Source: an uncultured Pleomorphomonas sp. (GTDB lineage: Bacteria; Pseudomonadota; Alphaproteobacteria; Rhizobiales; Pleomorphomonadaceae). From it: 64,000 bases of DNA. Location: positions 33,759 to 97,758 of the forward strand of contig CALMMQ010000044.1 of assembly GCA_937868725.1 (NCBI GenBank), in the 5' to 3' direction. The notes beneath the pieces are model-generated. The model saw nothing but the letters and a program-made list of their open reading frames with translations, did not search any database and was not told the origin of the DNA. Positions 27,851-37,014 of this stretch are shown here, piece after piece. Position 1 is the first letter of the stretch, and each line of letters opens with the position of its first letter. The translations under genes were made by a program, and so were the position numbers.

Positions 27851-29569
27851 GTGGGTGGTTTCGGTGAGTTCTTGAAATCGTTGGGGGCCAGCCGACTGGC
27901 GGCGATGGGGGCGGTGGCCATCGGCCTTATCGGCTTCTTCGCTTTCGTCGTCATGCGCTTCAACGAAGTGGCACAGGTGCCGCTCTATGCCGGGCTGAGC
28001 CTCGAGGATACCTCGGCGATCACCCAGGAGCTGCAGTCGTCCAACACGCCGTTCACGCTGGCCAACAACGGCACGGCCATCCTTGTCGATCCCGACAAGG
28101 TGCTGGAGACGCGCATGAAGCTGGCCGAGGCCGGACTGCCGTCGGGCGGCGGCGTCGGCTACGAGATCTTCGACAAGGCCGACGCCCTCGGTACGACCAG
28201 CTTCGTGCAGTCGGTCAACGCCCTCAGGGCGCTCGAAGGTGAACTCGCCCGCACCATCCGCACCATCCGCCAGGTGGAGAACGCCCGCGTGCACCTGGTG
28301 CTGCCGGAGCGTCAGCTGTTCCGCAAGGAAGAGCAGAAGCCCACCGCCTCCATCGTGCTCAAGACGCGCGGCACGCTCGACGCCGGTCAGATCCGCGCCA
28401 TCCAGCACCTGGCCGCCTCGGCGGTGCCGGGGCTTGAGCCGTCGCGGATCTCGGTGATCGACGAGAATGGCCGCCTGCTGGCGCAGGGCAACGGCGAGGA
28501 AACCGACGCCGCACTGGCCAGCAACGCCGACGAGCGGCGCAACAATTTCCAGAAGCAGGTCGAAGACCGCGTTCGCGACATTGTCGAGAGCGTCGTCGGT
28601 TCGGGCCGCGCCCGCGTCCGCGTCGCCGCCGAGCTCGACTTCAACCGCTTCTCGGAAACCAAGGACATTTTCGATCCCAACGGTCAGGTGGTGCGTTCGA
28701 CGCAGACGCGCGAAGAGCAGTCGCTGTCGCAGGACGTCCAGCCCGACGGTCAGGTGTCGGCCGGCAATCAGGTGCCGAACGCCAACTCCAACCAGGCCAA
28801 GGGGGCTAACGCCCAGACCAAGGACAACGCCCAGACGACCGAGGAAACGGTCAACTACGAGATCTCCAAGACGACGCAGACGCGCGTCACCGAGATGGGC
28901 GGCGTCAAGCGCCTGTCGGTGGCCGTGCTGGTCGACGGCCGCTACAGCGCCGACGCCAAGGGGGCGCAGACCTATGCGCCGCGGCCGCAGGCCGAGCTCG
29001 ATCAGATCTCGGCTCTGGTCAAGACGGCCATGGGCTTCGATCAGGGGCGCGGCGACCAGGTGCAGGTGGTCAACCTGCAGTTCGCCGACAACGCCCAGGC
29101 GCTGGGCGACACGCCGGCGGCGGCCACCTCCTTCCTCGACTTCTCCAAGGAGGACATCGTCCGCTTTGCCGAAATGGGCGTGCTGGTGCTGGTGACGCTG
29201 CTGGTGCTGCTGTTCGCCGTGCGCCCGCTCATCCGCCGCATCGTCGCCAACGATCTCCTGGACGATCCCAAGGTGGCGACCATCCCGGCCATCACCGACG
29301 CGCTCAACGAGGTGGCGGCAACCACCGGCAAGAACGCCATCACCGTGGTGCTGAACCCGGACGGCAAGCCGGTGATCTCCTCGGTCGACGCCGAGGGCAA
29401 CCCGGTGCCGACCCTCGTCGAAGGGCCGCAGAACAGCCGCATTGAGGACGCCAAGGCGCAGGGCGCCGCGCAGCTCGACCAAGTGCGCAAGGTCGGCGAT
29501 CTCGTCGGCGAGAACCCGACCGAGGCGGCGATCATCATCCGCACCTGGCTGACGGAGGCGGCGGCCTGA
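27851..29569 (+). CDS. fliF: Flagellar MS-ring protein FliF
   Basis: This 572-residue inner-membrane ring protein is the base for motor and export assembly. Features: N-terminal TM segment ([16 protein letters not shown], about 22-37), YscJ-like ring domains ([57 protein letters not shown]), a low-complexity Gln/Asn-rich stretch near 310-350, a second TM ([19 protein letters not shown], about 435-453) and a C-terminal FliG-binding tail. GTG 27851 is preferred: it has GGCGGAG upstream and starts directly at [12 protein letters not shown]. The frame runs back to a TTG at 27758 through the CtrA-like site. fliG follows one base after the stop. Confidence 0.92.
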   Translation: MGGFGEFLKSLGASRLAAMGAVAIGLIGFFAFVVMRFNEVAQVPLYAGLSLEDTSAITQELQSSNTPFTLANNGTAILVDPDKVLETRMKLAEAGLPSGGGVGYEIFDKADALGTTSFVQSVNALRALEGELARTIRTIRQVENARVHLVLPERQLFRKEEQKPTASIVLKTRGTLDAGQIRAIQHLAASAVPGLEPSRISVIDENGRLLAQGNGEETDAALASNADERRNNFQKQVEDRVRDIVESVVGSGRARVRVAAELDFNRFSETKDIFDPNGQVVRSTQTREEQSLSQDVQPDGQVSAGNQVPNANSNQAKGANAQTKDNAQTTEETVNYEISKTTQTRVTEMGGVKRLSVAVLVDGRYSADAKGAQTYAPRPQAELDQISALVKTAMGFDQGRGDQVQVVNLQFADNAQALGDTPAAATSFLDFSKEDIVRFAEMGVLVLVTLLVLLFAVRPLIRRIVANDLLDDPKVATIPAITDALNEVAATTGKNAITVVLNPDGKPVISSVDAEGNPVPTLVEGPQNSRIEDAKAQGAAQLDQVRKVGDLVGENPTEAAIIIRTWLTEAAA

Positions 29570-29570
29570 C

Positions 29571-30659
29571 ATGCAGAAGCCGGTTCCTCACAACGGCCAG
29601 GGGCAGGGCGGCGGCAATCGCGGTACCGGCAGCGCCCTGACCATTTCGACGGCGTCGGAACAGCGCGAACTGTCCGGCCCGGAAAAGGCCGCTGTCATGA
29701 TGCTGGCGCTGGGCGAGCGCTTCGGCGCGCCGGTGTGGAAGCTGCTCGACGAGATCGAGATCAAGCAGCTGTCCAACGCCATGTCCAAGCTCGGGCCGAT
29801 CACGCCGACCATGCTCGACGATCTCCTCGTCGAGTTCGTGACCAAGGTGTCCTCGTCGGGCGCGCTGATGGGCAACTACGACACGACCGAGCGGCTGCTG
29901 CTATCGGTGCTGCCGGCGGAAAAGGTCAACGCCATCATGGACGAGATCCGTGGTCCGGCCGGCCGCAACATGTGGGAAAAGCTGTCCAACGTTCAGGAAG
30001 TGGTGCTCGCCAACTATCTCAAGAACGAGTATCCTCAGACCGTGGCCGTGGTGCTGTCCAAGATCAATTCCGACCACGCCGCCCGCGTCCTGTCCAAGCT
30101 GCCGGATGAATTCGCCCTTGAGGTGGTCAACCGCATGCTGAAGATGGAAAGCGTGCAGAAGGACATCCTCGACAAGGTCGAGCAGACGCTGCGCATCGAG
30201 TTCATGTCGAACCTGACCAATACGCAGCGGCGCGATGCCCATGAACTGATGGCCGAGATCTTCAATTCGTTCGACCGCAACACCGAAGCCAAGTTCATCG
30301 CCGCCCTCGAGGAACACAACCGCGACGCCGCCGACCGCATCAAGGCGCTGATGTTCACCTTCGATGACCTCGGCAAGCTCGACGCCGGCGCGATTCAGAC
30401 GCTGCTGCGCGGGGTCGAGAAGGACAAGCTGGCCATGGCCCTCAAGGGGGCCAAGGAGGGGGTGCGCGACTTCTTCTTCGCCAACATGTCGGCCCGTGCA
30501 TCGGCGATGCTCAAGGAAGACATGGAAGCGATGGGGGCGGTGCGCCTCAGGGACGTCGACGACGCCCAGGCGGCGCTGATCAACCTGGCCAAGGATCTGG
30601 CGGCCAAGGGCGAGATCATGATTTCCAAGAACAAGGGCGAAGACGAACTCGTCATGTAG
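29571..30659 (+). CDS. fliG: Flagellar motor switch protein FliG
   Basis: This 362-residue rotor protein links FliF to FliM/FliN and contacts the stator. Domain order: Gly/Gln-rich leader (1-20), N-terminal FliF-binding domain ([20 protein letters not shown]), middle domain with an EHPQ-like region reading [12 protein letters not shown] (about 150), and the C-terminal charged torque helix ([22 protein letters not shown], then [15 protein letters not shown]). Length is slightly above the usual 330-340 because of the leader. It begins one base after fliF, so expression is coupled. Confidence 0.95.
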   Translation: MQKPVPHNGQGQGGGNRGTGSALTISTASEQRELSGPEKAAVMMLALGERFGAPVWKLLDEIEIKQLSNAMSKLGPITPTMLDDLLVEFVTKVSSSGALMGNYDTTERLLLSVLPAEKVNAIMDEIRGPAGRNMWEKLSNVQEVVLANYLKNEYPQTVAVVLSKINSDHAARVLSKLPDEFALEVVNRMLKMESVQKDILDKVEQTLRIEFMSNLTNTQRRDAHELMAEIFNSFDRNTEAKFIAALEEHNRDAADRIKALMFTFDDLGKLDAGAIQTLLRGVEKDKLAMALKGAKEGVRDFFFANMSARASAMLKEDMEAMGAVRLRDVDDAQAALINLAKDLAAKGEIMISKNKGEDELVM

Positions 30660-30686
30660 TTCGGCCGAGGCTTGAGAGGACTGACA

Positions 30687-31358
30687 ATGGCGGCACCAGC
30701 CCGCTTCCTGTTCGACATGGATTTCTCGGAGCCGGTACTGGCGGCCGAACCGCCGCCGCCGCCGGAACCGATGATCTCGCTGGCCGAGCATCAGGCGCTG
30801 CTGGCGGCGGCCGAACAGGCTGCCTACGACACCGGTGTCGCCGAGGGGCGGCGCAGCGCCGAGGCCCGGGCCGCCGATCGGCTGGCCGACGAGGCTGGTC
30901 GGCTGGCTGGCGCTGCCCAGGCGATCCTCGGTGTGCTGGACGACGAGCGGCGGCGGATCGAGGCGGAGGCCATGCGGCTCGCCGAGGCCGTGGCTTTCAA
31001 GCTGGCCGGCACGCTGATCGAGCGGCAACCGCGCGAGCTGGTGCTGGCGGTGCTGACCGATGCCCTGGCGCCGCTGCGCAAGGCGCCGCATCTGGTCATC
31101 CGGCTGGCCAACGCCGATGCCGAGCCGATCCGGGCGGCGGTAACGAGCCTGGCCGCCCAACGTGGCTTCGAAGGGCGCCTGGTGGTGCTCGGCGAAGACG
31201 GCATGGCACGCGGCGATTGCCGCATCGAATGGGCCGATGGCGGCATCGTCTTCGAGCGCGCCAGCGTCGAGGCGACGATCCGGCAGGCGATCGACAACCA
31301 TCTGCTGCCAGACGGCGAAGGCGCCGCCGGGCAGACGCCGAACGGGGTGACGACATGA
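30687..31358 (+). CDS. fliH: FliH-like flagellar export regulator (FlbE position)
   Basis: This 223-residue protein has the shape of FliH: a short N-terminal EPPPPPEP Pro-rich linker, then a long Ala/Glu/Arg helical region (about 40-110, AEGRRSAEARAADRLADEAG) and a compact C-terminal domain. FliH binds and holds the export ATPase FliI. In Caulobacter the same slot between fliG and fliN holds flbE, the local FliH homologue, so synteny supports the call more than sequence. ATG follows GAGAGGACTGAC. Its stop overlaps the fliN start (ATGA). Confidence 0.8.
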   Translation: MAAPARFLFDMDFSEPVLAAEPPPPPEPMISLAEHQALLAAAEQAAYDTGVAEGRRSAEARAADRLADEAGRLAGAAQAILGVLDDERRRIEAEAMRLAEAVAFKLAGTLIERQPRELVLAVLTDALAPLRKAPHLVIRLANADAEPIRAAVTSLAAQRGFEGRLVVLGEDGMARGDCRIEWADGGIVFERASVEATIRQAIDNHLLPDGEGAAGQTPNGVTT

Positions 31359-31702
31359 CGGCCGGAGCCGAGGACGACGGAAACATCAAGTTCGAGCAGC
31401 ATACCGCACCGCGCGGCCAGCCGGTCGAAGATGGTGAGGACGCCAGTCAGACCCACACCTCCGCCGAACTCGAGGCGGTGTTTGACGTGCCGGTGCGCGT
31501 CTCGGCCATTCTGGGCCGGGCGCGCCTCAACGTGCGCGACCTGTTGCAACTGGGGCCGGGCACCGTGCTGGAACTTGACCGCAAGGTCGGCGAAGCCATC
31601 GACATCTACGTCAACGACCGTCTCGTCGCCCGCGGCGAAGTGGTTCTGGTGGAAGACAAGCTCGGCGTCACCATGACGGAAATCGTCAAGGCCGAACGCT
31701 GA
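31355..31702 (+). CDS. fliN: Flagellar motor switch protein FliN
   Basis: This 115-residue C-ring protein has a charged, disordered N-terminus (1-38) and a typical SpoA/FliN domain: VFDVPVRVSAILGRARLNVRDLLQLGPGTV, then the ARGEVVLVEDKLGVTMTEIV end motif. FliN forms the lower C-ring and docks FliH. The ATG at 31355 overlaps the stop of the FliH-like gene. It is followed 13 bases later by the flbD-like regulator. Confidence 0.93.
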   Translation: MTAGAEDDGNIKFEQHTAPRGQPVEDGEDASQTHTSAELEAVFDVPVRVSAILGRARLNVRDLLQLGPGTVLELDRKVGEAIDIYVNDRLVARGEVVLVEDKLGVTMTEIVKAER

Positions 31703-31715
31703 TAGGGGATCAACC

Positions 31716-33098
31716 ATGCGCCTTCTCATCGTCGGGTCGCTGAACGGCCAGCTTACCGCCGCCACCCGCATCGCCCTCGACAAGGGCGCCTCGGTGCTGC
31801 ACGCCGATGGGCTGGATACGGCGCTCAAGACTTTGCGCTCCGGTCGCGGCGCCGATCTGGTGATGATCGACGTGCTGCAGCCGATCCAGCGCCTGATCGC
31901 CGCCCTCGAGGAGGAGCGCATTGCCGTTCCCGTCGTCGCCTGCGGCATCGCCACCGACGCCAAGGCGGCGGTCGCCGCCATCCGGGCCGGCGCCAAGGAG
32001 TACATTCCGCTGCCCCCCGACGCCGAGCTGATCGCCGCCGTGCTGTCGGCGGTATCGGCCGACAATCGCGATGTGGTGGTGCGCGACGAGGCCATGCTGG
32101 CGGTGCTGAAGCTGGCCGATCAGGTGGCGCCGTCGGAAGCGTCGATCCTGATCACCGGCGAGAGCGGCACCGGCAAGGAAGTGCTGGCCCGCTATGTCCA
32201 CCGCAAGTCGTCGCGGGCCGACAAGGCGTTCGTGTCGGTCAACTGCGCCGCCATTCCGGAGAACCTGCTGGAGTCGGAGCTGTTCGGCCACGAGAAGGGA
32301 GCGTTCACCGGCGCCGTCGCCCGCCGCATCGGCAAGTTCGAGGAGGCCTCGGGCGGCACGCTGCTGCTCGACGAAATCTCGGAAATGGACGTGCGGCTGC
32401 AGGCCAAGCTGCTCCGGGCCATCCAGGAGCGGGTGATCGACCGCGTCGGCGGCTCCAAGCCGGTGCCGGTCGATATCCGCATCATCGCCACGTCCAACCG
32501 CAACCTCACCGAGGCAGTCAAGGACGGGCGGTTCCGCGAGGACCTGCTCTACCGGCTCAACGTCGTCAATCTCAAGATTCCGGCCCTGCGCAACCGCCCG
32601 GCCGACGTGCTGGCGCTGGCCGACCACTTTGCCAAGAAGTACGCCGAAGTGAATGGCCTGCCGGAGCGGCCGCTGGCCCAGGACGTCAAGCGCGAGCTCA
32701 TCGCCTCGAGCTGGCCCGGCAACGTGCGCGAGCTTGAGAACACCATCCACCGCGCCGTGCTGCTGGCCTCGGGCACCGAGATCGGCGTCGACGCCATCCG
32801 CACGCCGGACGGCGGCCGCTTCGAAGGCCGCAGCACCAGCCGGCCGGCCGGTTCGGACATGGCGGTGCGGGCCGTCGAGACGGCGCAGGCGGTGACGCGG
32901 GCGCTGGTCGGTCGTACCGTGGCCGACGTCGAGCGCGACCTCATCCTCGACACGCTTGACCATTGCCTCGGCAACCGCACGCACGCGGCCAAGATCCTCG
33001 GCATCTCGATCCGCACGCTGCGCAACAAGCTCAACGAGTACGAGGCCGAGGGCGTCGACGTGCCCGAGCCGGGCACCTCGCGCGTCGTGACGGCGTGA
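31716..33098 (+). CDS. flbD: Sigma54-dependent flagellar regulator FlbD
   Basis: This 460-residue activator has a degenerate receiver (1-115), a sigma54 AAA+ domain (ILITGESGTGKEVLARY near 150; the sigma54 contact loop ELFGHEKGAFTGA; Walker B GGTLLLDEISEMD; WPGNVRELENTIHRA) and a Fis-type C-terminal helix-turn-helix (GNRTHAAKILGISIRTLRNKL). The receiver keeps a VMIDV aspartate but lacks the acidic pair near its start (it reads LLIVGS), as in Caulobacter FlbD, which works without classical phosphorylation and is controlled by FliX. The position fliN-flbD-flhA is the Caulobacter order. It should drive late hook and filament genes from sigma54 promoters. Confidence 0.93.
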   Translation: MRLLIVGSLNGQLTAATRIALDKGASVLHADGLDTALKTLRSGRGADLVMIDVLQPIQRLIAALEEERIAVPVVACGIATDAKAAVAAIRAGAKEYIPLPPDAELIAAVLSAVSADNRDVVVRDEAMLAVLKLADQVAPSEASILITGESGTGKEVLARYVHRKSSRADKAFVSVNCAAIPENLLESELFGHEKGAFTGAVARRIGKFEEASGGTLLLDEISEMDVRLQAKLLRAIQERVIDRVGGSKPVPVDIRIIATSNRNLTEAVKDGRFREDLLYRLNVVNLKIPALRNRPADVLALADHFAKKYAEVNGLPERPLAQDVKRELIASSWPGNVRELENTIHRAVLLASGTEIGVDAIRTPDGGRFEGRSTSRPAGSDMAVRAVETAQAVTRALVGRTVADVERDLILDTLDHCLGNRTHAAKILGISIRTLRNKLNEYEAEGVDVPEPGTSRVVTA

Positions 33099-33113
33099 GG
33101 CCGGTGGCGGCTG

Positions 33114-33320
33114 TCAATGCAGCGTTCTGGCCCTGAGGCGGAGGAGATCGGAGCGGTAGTCGCCGGCTTCGGTCAGCGCCTCGTCGAGGCCTTCGGTGGT
33201 CAGTGGCAAATGCTTGAGATCGTCGATGTAGCGATCGACGCGCCCGATGATGTCGTCGGGCGCGATGCCATCGTTCCGCATGTGTTCGAATGACAAGATG
33301 GCGATGCTCGCTCCGGTCAT
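33114..33320 (-). CDS. Small conserved-looking protein of unknown function
   Basis: This 68-residue protein begins MTGASIAILSFEHMRNDGI and is mildly acidic, with no membrane segment. The ATG at 33320 has GGAGG five bases upstream, a strong argument that it is translated. It lies on the minus strand between flbD and flhA, its stop 15 bases past the convergent flbD stop. A one-mismatch CtrA-like site lies about 90 bases upstream. I do not recognise the family. A flagellar or cell-cycle role would be a guess from location. Confidence 0.65.
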   Translation of the reverse strand: MTGASIAILSFEHMRNDGIAPDDIIGRVDRYIDDLKHLPLTTEGLDEALTEAGDYRSDLLRLRARTLH

Positions 33321-33647
33321 CGTATCCTCCGCCAGCTCTCTCCAAGATCCTGACAATCATACGCCTTTCCGCAACGGCGCGATCGGGCCGCAGCGGGGTG
33401 CGCTGGTACTTAATCGATTTCTAATCGATCAATAGGTGTTGGAGCTGACGACGGGAAATACCTAGCCGGCGTGCCGAACGGGGGCGTCGCCGTTTGTCGG
33501 CGGCGGGGCGGCAAACGGTGGATGGGCGGCGATGGCGCGGACGATGTTAACCAGCTGTTAACCATATGGCCGGCAAATTCTGCCTAGTCGGGAGCATGCG
33601 TCGCGTGCGTTGTCCGGCGCCCGGTTTCATCTTTCGAGTGACGCGCC
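33321..33647. other. Divergent intergenic region before flhA
   Basis: About 327 bases with no gene. It holds a one-mismatch CtrA-like site TTAA-N7-CTAA (33410-33424; TTAG-N7-TTAA on the minus strand), overlapping a direct repeat of TAATCGAT, and the perfect CtrA box at 33547-33561. Confidence 0.6.
33547..33561 (+). promoter_or_regulatory. Perfect CtrA box upstream of flhA
   Basis: TTAA (33547-33550)-N7-TTAA (33558-33561), extended to TTAACCAT at the right side, matches the CtrA consensus exactly. It lies 87 bases before the flhA start. Confidence 0.75.
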
Positions 33648-35789
33648 TTGACCGACACCACGTCCAGCCCGCCATCAGCGCCCGGAACCGGTCTGCCGCT
33701 CGGCATGCGCGTGCCGACCATCGGGGAACTCAAGGGCACGATCCTGCGCGGCGAGGTCGGCCTGGCCATCGCCGTCATGGCGATCCTGGTCATCCTCGTG
33801 CTGCCGATGCCGTCGCTGCTGCTGGACTTCATGCTGGCGCTGTCGATCATCTTCTCGGTGCTGATCCTGATGACGGCGCTGTTCATCCAGACGCCGCTCG
33901 AGTTCACGTCGTTCCCGACGGTGCTGCTGATCGCCACCATGTTGCGCCTCGCCCTCAATCTGGCGTCGACGCGTTTGATCCTCAGCCACGGTCACGAGGG
34001 AACGACGGCGGCCGGCCACGTCATCGCCGCCTTCGGCAACTTTGTGATGGGCGGCAACTTCGTCATCGGCATCATCGTCTTTGCCATTCTGGTCATCATC
34101 AACTTCGTGGTCATCACCAAGGGTTCGGGCCGCATCGCCGAAGTGGCGGCGCGCTTCACCCTCGACGCCATGCCGGGCAAGCAGATGGCCATCGACGCCG
34201 ATCTGTCGGCCGGACTGATCAAGGAAGACGAGGCGCGCAAGCGGCGCAAGGATCTGGAGGCGGAAAGCTCGTTCTTCGGCGCCATGGACGGTGCCTCCAA
34301 GTTCGTGCGCGGCGACGCCATCGCCGGCCTGCTCATCACCTTCATCAACGTCATCGGCGGCATCATCATCGGCGTCATGCAGATGGGCATCACGCTGTCC
34401 GAAGCGGGCCATTCCTATACCATCCTCACCGTCGGCGACGGTCTGGTCAGCCAGATTCCGGCGCTGATCGTGTCGACGGCCGCCGGCCTGCTGGTGTCGA
34501 AGGCCGGCGTGTCGGGCGCCGCCGACAAGGCCCTGTCCGGCCAGCTCACCGGCTATCCGACGGCGCTCGGCATGTCGTCGGCGGTGATGGGGCTGCTGGC
34601 GGTGCTGCCGGGGTTGCCATTCCTGCCGTTCGCCTCGATCGGCATCGGCGCCGGTCTGCTCGCCTATCTCGCCGGCCGCGAGAAGGTGCGGCAGACGGTC
34701 AAGCGCGAGATGGACAAGGCGGCGGCCGCCGCGCCGCCGGCGACGCCGGCCGAGGAGCCGGTGCAGACCGCCCTCAAGATGGACGATCTCAAGGTCGAGC
34801 TTGGCTACGGCCTGCTGCCGCTCATCAACGACTCGTCCAAGGGTGAAAAGCTCAGCGACCAGATCAAGGCGTTGCGGCGGCAGATCGCCTCGGAGCTCGG
34901 TTACATCATGCCGCCGGTGCGCCTGCTCGACAACGTCCAGCTTGGCGCCAACGAATATGTCATCAAGATCAAGGAAGTGGACGCCGGCCGCGGCACCATT
35001 TTCCCCGGTCAGTTCATGGTCATGGACCCGATGGGCGGCAAGGTGTCGATCCCCGGCACCCAGACCACCGAGCCGACGTTCGGCCTGCCGGCCACCTGGG
35101 TCGAGGGACGGCTGCGCGAGGAAGCGGCCATCCGCGGCTATACCGTCGTCGATCCGGCGACCGTGCTGTCGACGCATTTGTCGGAGACGCTCAAGTCCAA
35201 CGTCGCCGAGATCCTGAGCTACGCCGACGTCAAGAAGCTGATGACCGAAGTGCCGGCCGATCAGGCCAAGCTGATCGACGAGATCGTGCCGGGCCAGATC
35301 ACCGTCTCCGGCATCCAGCGCGTGCTGCAGCTGCTGCTGGCCGAGCGCATCTCGGTGCGTGATCTCGGCACCATTCTCGAGGGCATCGCCGAGGGGCTGT
35401 CGATCTCGCGGTCGACGCAGACGATCGCCGAGCACGTGCGGGCGCGCCTCGCCCGCCAGATCTGCGCCGCCCACATGGCACCGGGCGGCTATCTGCCGCT
35501 CATCAACCTGTCGCCGGCCTGGGAGCAGGCGTTCATCGAAAGTATCGTCGGCGAGGGCGAGGACAAGCGTCTGGCCATGGCGCCGTCCAAGCTGCAGGAA
35601 TTCGTCGGCGCGGTGCGCGATCGCTTCGAGGACGCGGCCAAGAAGGGCGAACTGCCCGTCATGATGACCTCACCGATGGTGCGGCCCTATGTCCGTTCGA
35701 TCATCGAACGCTTCCGCGCCCACACCACGGTGATGAGTCAGGCGGAAGTGCACCCCAAGGTCCGCCTCAAGACCGTCGGTTCGATTTGA
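33648..35789 (+). CDS. flhA: Flagellar export gate protein FlhA
   Basis: This 713-residue inner-membrane export-gate protein has eight predicted membrane segments in the first 330 residues (for example AIAVMAILVILVLPMPSLLL and IGIIVFAILVIINFVVITKG) and the FHIPEP-family signature RFTLDAMPGKQMAIDADL. The large cytosolic C-terminal domain includes ELGYGLLPLI and HLSETLKSNVAEILSYADV. The frame begins at TTG 33648 (TTGACCGACACC). No ATG lies nearby, and the next is at 33705, still ahead of the first TM. Both starts are possible. A perfect CtrA box lies upstream. Confidence 0.94.
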   Translation: MTDTTSSPPSAPGTGLPLGMRVPTIGELKGTILRGEVGLAIAVMAILVILVLPMPSLLLDFMLALSIIFSVLILMTALFIQTPLEFTSFPTVLLIATMLRLALNLASTRLILSHGHEGTTAAGHVIAAFGNFVMGGNFVIGIIVFAILVIINFVVITKGSGRIAEVAARFTLDAMPGKQMAIDADLSAGLIKEDEARKRRKDLEAESSFFGAMDGASKFVRGDAIAGLLITFINVIGGIIIGVMQMGITLSEAGHSYTILTVGDGLVSQIPALIVSTAAGLLVSKAGVSGAADKALSGQLTGYPTALGMSSAVMGLLAVLPGLPFLPFASIGIGAGLLAYLAGREKVRQTVKREMDKAAAAAPPATPAEEPVQTALKMDDLKVELGYGLLPLINDSSKGEKLSDQIKALRRQIASELGYIMPPVRLLDNVQLGANEYVIKIKEVDAGRGTIFPGQFMVMDPMGGKVSIPGTQTTEPTFGLPATWVEGRLREEAAIRGYTVVDPATVLSTHLSETLKSNVAEILSYADVKKLMTEVPADQAKLIDEIVPGQITVSGIQRVLQLLLAERISVRDLGTILEGIAEGLSISRSTQTIAEHVRARLARQICAAHMAPGGYLPLINLSPAWEQAFIESIVGEGEDKRLAMAPSKLQEFVGAVRDRFEDAAKKGELPVMMTSPMVRPYVRSIIERFRAHTTVMSQAEVHPKVRLKTVGSI

Positions 35790-35812
35790 GGCTTGGCCGG
35801 CACCTGTTACCG

Positions 35813-35827
35813 TTAACGCCCCGTTAG
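35813..35827 (+). promoter_or_regulatory. One-mismatch CtrA-like site before the extensin-like gene
   Basis: TTAA (35813-35816)-N7-TTAG (35824-35827), 26 bases before the ATG at 35854. One-mismatch sites are expected by chance a few times in a window this size, so this one is weak on its own. Confidence 0.35.
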
Positions 35828-35853
35828 CCGGAAGCGTTGCATCATGGGGAACC

Positions 35854-36867
35854 ATGAAGCCCTCCCGTATTGCGTCCGGTCTTCTCGCCGTTCTCTATCC
35901 CGCGCTGCTCGTCGGCTGCGGCTTTTTCGACTACGAGCAGCGTGAGCCCTGGCGGGCGCAGGCGGAGGCGGCCTGCTATGCCCGTCATCTCGTCAAGCTG
36001 TCGACGTTCATCCAGCCGTCCAACGCCATCGAGGGCAAGGGCATCTGCGGCATCGACCGGCCGCTGCGCATCACGGCGCTTGAAGACGGCACGGTCAGCC
36101 TCGGCAGCCATTCCCTGGTCATCTCCTGTCCGATGACGGCGGCGCTCGAGGCCTGGGTGCGCAACTCGGTGATGCCGGCCGCGCTCAGTCGCTACGGCTC
36201 GCCGGTGGTCGAGATCAAGAACTTCGGCACCTACAACTGTCGTGGCCGCAACAACGTTCCCGGTGCCCGCCTGTCCGAGCACGCCTTCGCCAACGCCTTC
36301 GACTTCGCCGGCGCGACGCTGGCCAACGGCTACACGGTGATGGTCAAGACCGGCTGGTACGGCAGTGCCGCCGACCGGGCCTTCCTGCGCGAGATCACCG
36401 CCGGCGCCTGCGGTCCGTTCACGACGGTGCTGGGGCCGGGGTCCGATCCGCAGCACGACAACCACCTGCACCTCGACCTCGCCCATCACAACGCGCAGGG
36501 CACCTACCGCTACTGCAAGCCGCGTCCGGACGTGCCGCCGCCGACGGCGCCGGTCTACGTCGCCAACGCTGGTGCGTCCTATCCGATGTCGCCGGCCAAT
36601 CCGGCCGTGCTCGGCAACGGCGCGTCGGGTTTCGATCAGCCGTTGCCGCCGGCCTCCGTGACGGGCCAGCCGCGGACCCTGCCGATCGTTCAGCCGGCCG
36701 CGCCGGTGCGGCAGCCGCCGGGGTGTCCGCCGGGCTACATCTGCACGCCGGTCGGCGGAGCGGCGACCGTGCCGGCGTTGCCGCCGGGATGGAACGCCGG
36801 ACCGCAGCCGATGGGCTATTCCTCGGACGAGATCACCGGCTCGGTCGGTGGCTATTCCGACGACTGA
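35854..36867 (+). CDS. Extensin-like family lipoprotein, probable peptidoglycan peptidase fold
   Basis: This 337-residue protein has a lipoprotein signal ending in the lipobox LLVGC (Cys22), then an extensin-like C-terminal domain that resembles M15/LAS metallopeptidases: SEHAFANAFDFAG (about 148-160, His and Asp ligand candidates) and DNHLHLDLAHH (about 206-216). Four or more cysteines may form disulfides in the periplasm. The C-terminal about 110 residues are Pro-rich. The name comes from a plant cell-wall domain resemblance and does not imply that function. Expected role: cell-wall peptide trimming. It follows flhA by 64 bases. Confidence 0.8.
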   Translation: MKPSRIASGLLAVLYPALLVGCGFFDYEQREPWRAQAEAACYARHLVKLSTFIQPSNAIEGKGICGIDRPLRITALEDGTVSLGSHSLVISCPMTAALEAWVRNSVMPAALSRYGSPVVEIKNFGTYNCRGRNNVPGARLSEHAFANAFDFAGATLANGYTVMVKTGWYGSAADRAFLREITAGACGPFTTVLGPGSDPQHDNHLHLDLAHHNAQGTYRYCKPRPDVPPPTAPVYVANAGASYPMSPANPAVLGNGASGFDQPLPPASVTGQPRTLPIVQPAAPVRQPPGCPPGYICTPVGGAATVPALPPGWNAGPQPMGYSSDEITGSVGGYSDD

Positions 36868-37014
36868 CGGCCACTGCTTCACGAACACGAGACCAGACGC
36901 TTTTGGTGCTTGGTGTTTGCCGTCGCTTTGACTAGAAGGGGACGGCAGGTCGCGTCTTTGACGGCGCGCGTCCCGGCATTTCCCGGGCCCTGTGACATTT
37001 CCAAGGTAGTGTTC

